Source of the DNA: Mesoaciditogaceae bacterium
GTDB taxonomy: Bacteria > Thermotogota > Thermotogae > Mesoaciditogales > Mesoaciditogaceae
Direction: 5' to 3'
Assembly: GCA_015486145.1 (NCBI GenBank)
Contig: WFSH01000108.1
Span: 1-14,215, forward strand
Length of the DNA stretch: 14,215 nt
The position numbers were made by a program, and so were the translations under genes. Shown piece after piece: positions 14,196 through 14,215 of the stretch. A model generated the notes under the pieces. The model did not search any database, was not told where the DNA came from, and was given only the letters and a program-made list of their open reading frames with translations. Within the stretch, counting starts at the first letter, position 1. The number at the start of each line of letters is the position of its first letter.

Positions 14196-14215
14196 GGCAC
14201 AGGATGTGCCGAGAA
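14196..14215. repeat. GGA-loop hairpin repeat, second copy
   Basis: GGCACAGGATGTGCC at 14196-14210 is a perfect 6-bp stem with a GGA loop. The last 17 bases of the window (14199-14215) are identical to its first 17 bases, in the same orientation. The word CAGGATG is again in the hairpin. The window stops inside the element, so its full length cannot be seen. Confidence 0.7.

Noticed and set aside
14069..14215. Minus-strand frame open from the window edge to a TAA, 48 codons, rather hydrophobic
   Set aside because: No start is visible and it is built over two perfect hairpins; open frames through repeats are common. It could be revisited if the sequence beyond the edge continues it.
1..14215. 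CRISPR array, insertion sequence, phage or defence genes
   Set aside because: No regularly spaced repeats and no transposase, integrase, Cas, restriction or toxin motifs were found in any plausible gene.

Overview
The window looks like chromosomal DNA of a motile member of the Thermotogota (Thermotoga/Kosmotoga/Mesoaciditoga relatives). The case rests on the CheA-CheW-CheY-FliO-FliP gene order, a GH57 4-alpha-glucanotransferase of the hyperthermophile type, an RNase E/G, and outer-membrane-type proteins with lysine- and glutamate-rich sequence. No species can be named from the sequence alone. All 13 protein genes and the single tRNA lie on the minus strand, so transcription runs from high to low coordinates.

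Layout in transcription order: (1) 13899-14215 is non-coding, with a strong compound hairpin, a GGA-loop hairpin at the edge, and a near-consensus promoter for tRNA-Ser(GGA). (2) tRNA-Ser (13808-13897), a Rho-independent terminator, then rsmA (16S rRNA dimethyladenosine transferase). (3) A chemotaxis/flagellar operon: cheA, cheW, cheY, fliO, fliP, with gaps of at most 18 bases and one 4-base overlap. A putative promoter sits just after the rsmA stop. (4) rng (RNase E/G), a GH57 glucanotransferase, and a large exported protein joining an HELTH metallopeptidase, a TolB/WD40-like propeller and a probable outer-membrane beta-barrel. (5) rpsT (ribosomal protein S20) with its own promoter and terminator. 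(6) An envelope-stress type unit: ECF sigma factor, zinc-finger membrane anti-sigma factor, and an exported RseB-like protein, ending in a clear terminator. A GAACTT-N16-GTC motif in front of the sigma gene looks like an autoregulated ECF promoter. (7) 1-297 is a gene-free, repeat-rich region.

The genes work as several small modules. CheA, CheW and CheY form the kinase-adaptor-regulator core that controls the flagellar motor, and FliO and FliP build the flagellar export gate. The sigma/anti-sigma/RseB-like trio probably senses envelope damage, and the peptidase-propeller-barrel protein is an envelope protein encoded close by. RsmA, S20 and RNase G belong to ribosome assembly and RNA turnover.

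The least explained parts are the two window edges. They share an identical 17-base sequence that is part of a GGA-loop hairpin resembling CsrA-binding sites. They also contain a compound palindromic (REP/MITE-like) element and a degenerate inverted copy of a second motif. These look like dispersed repeats or structured RNAs. No CRISPR array, insertion sequence, integrase or new defence system was seen.
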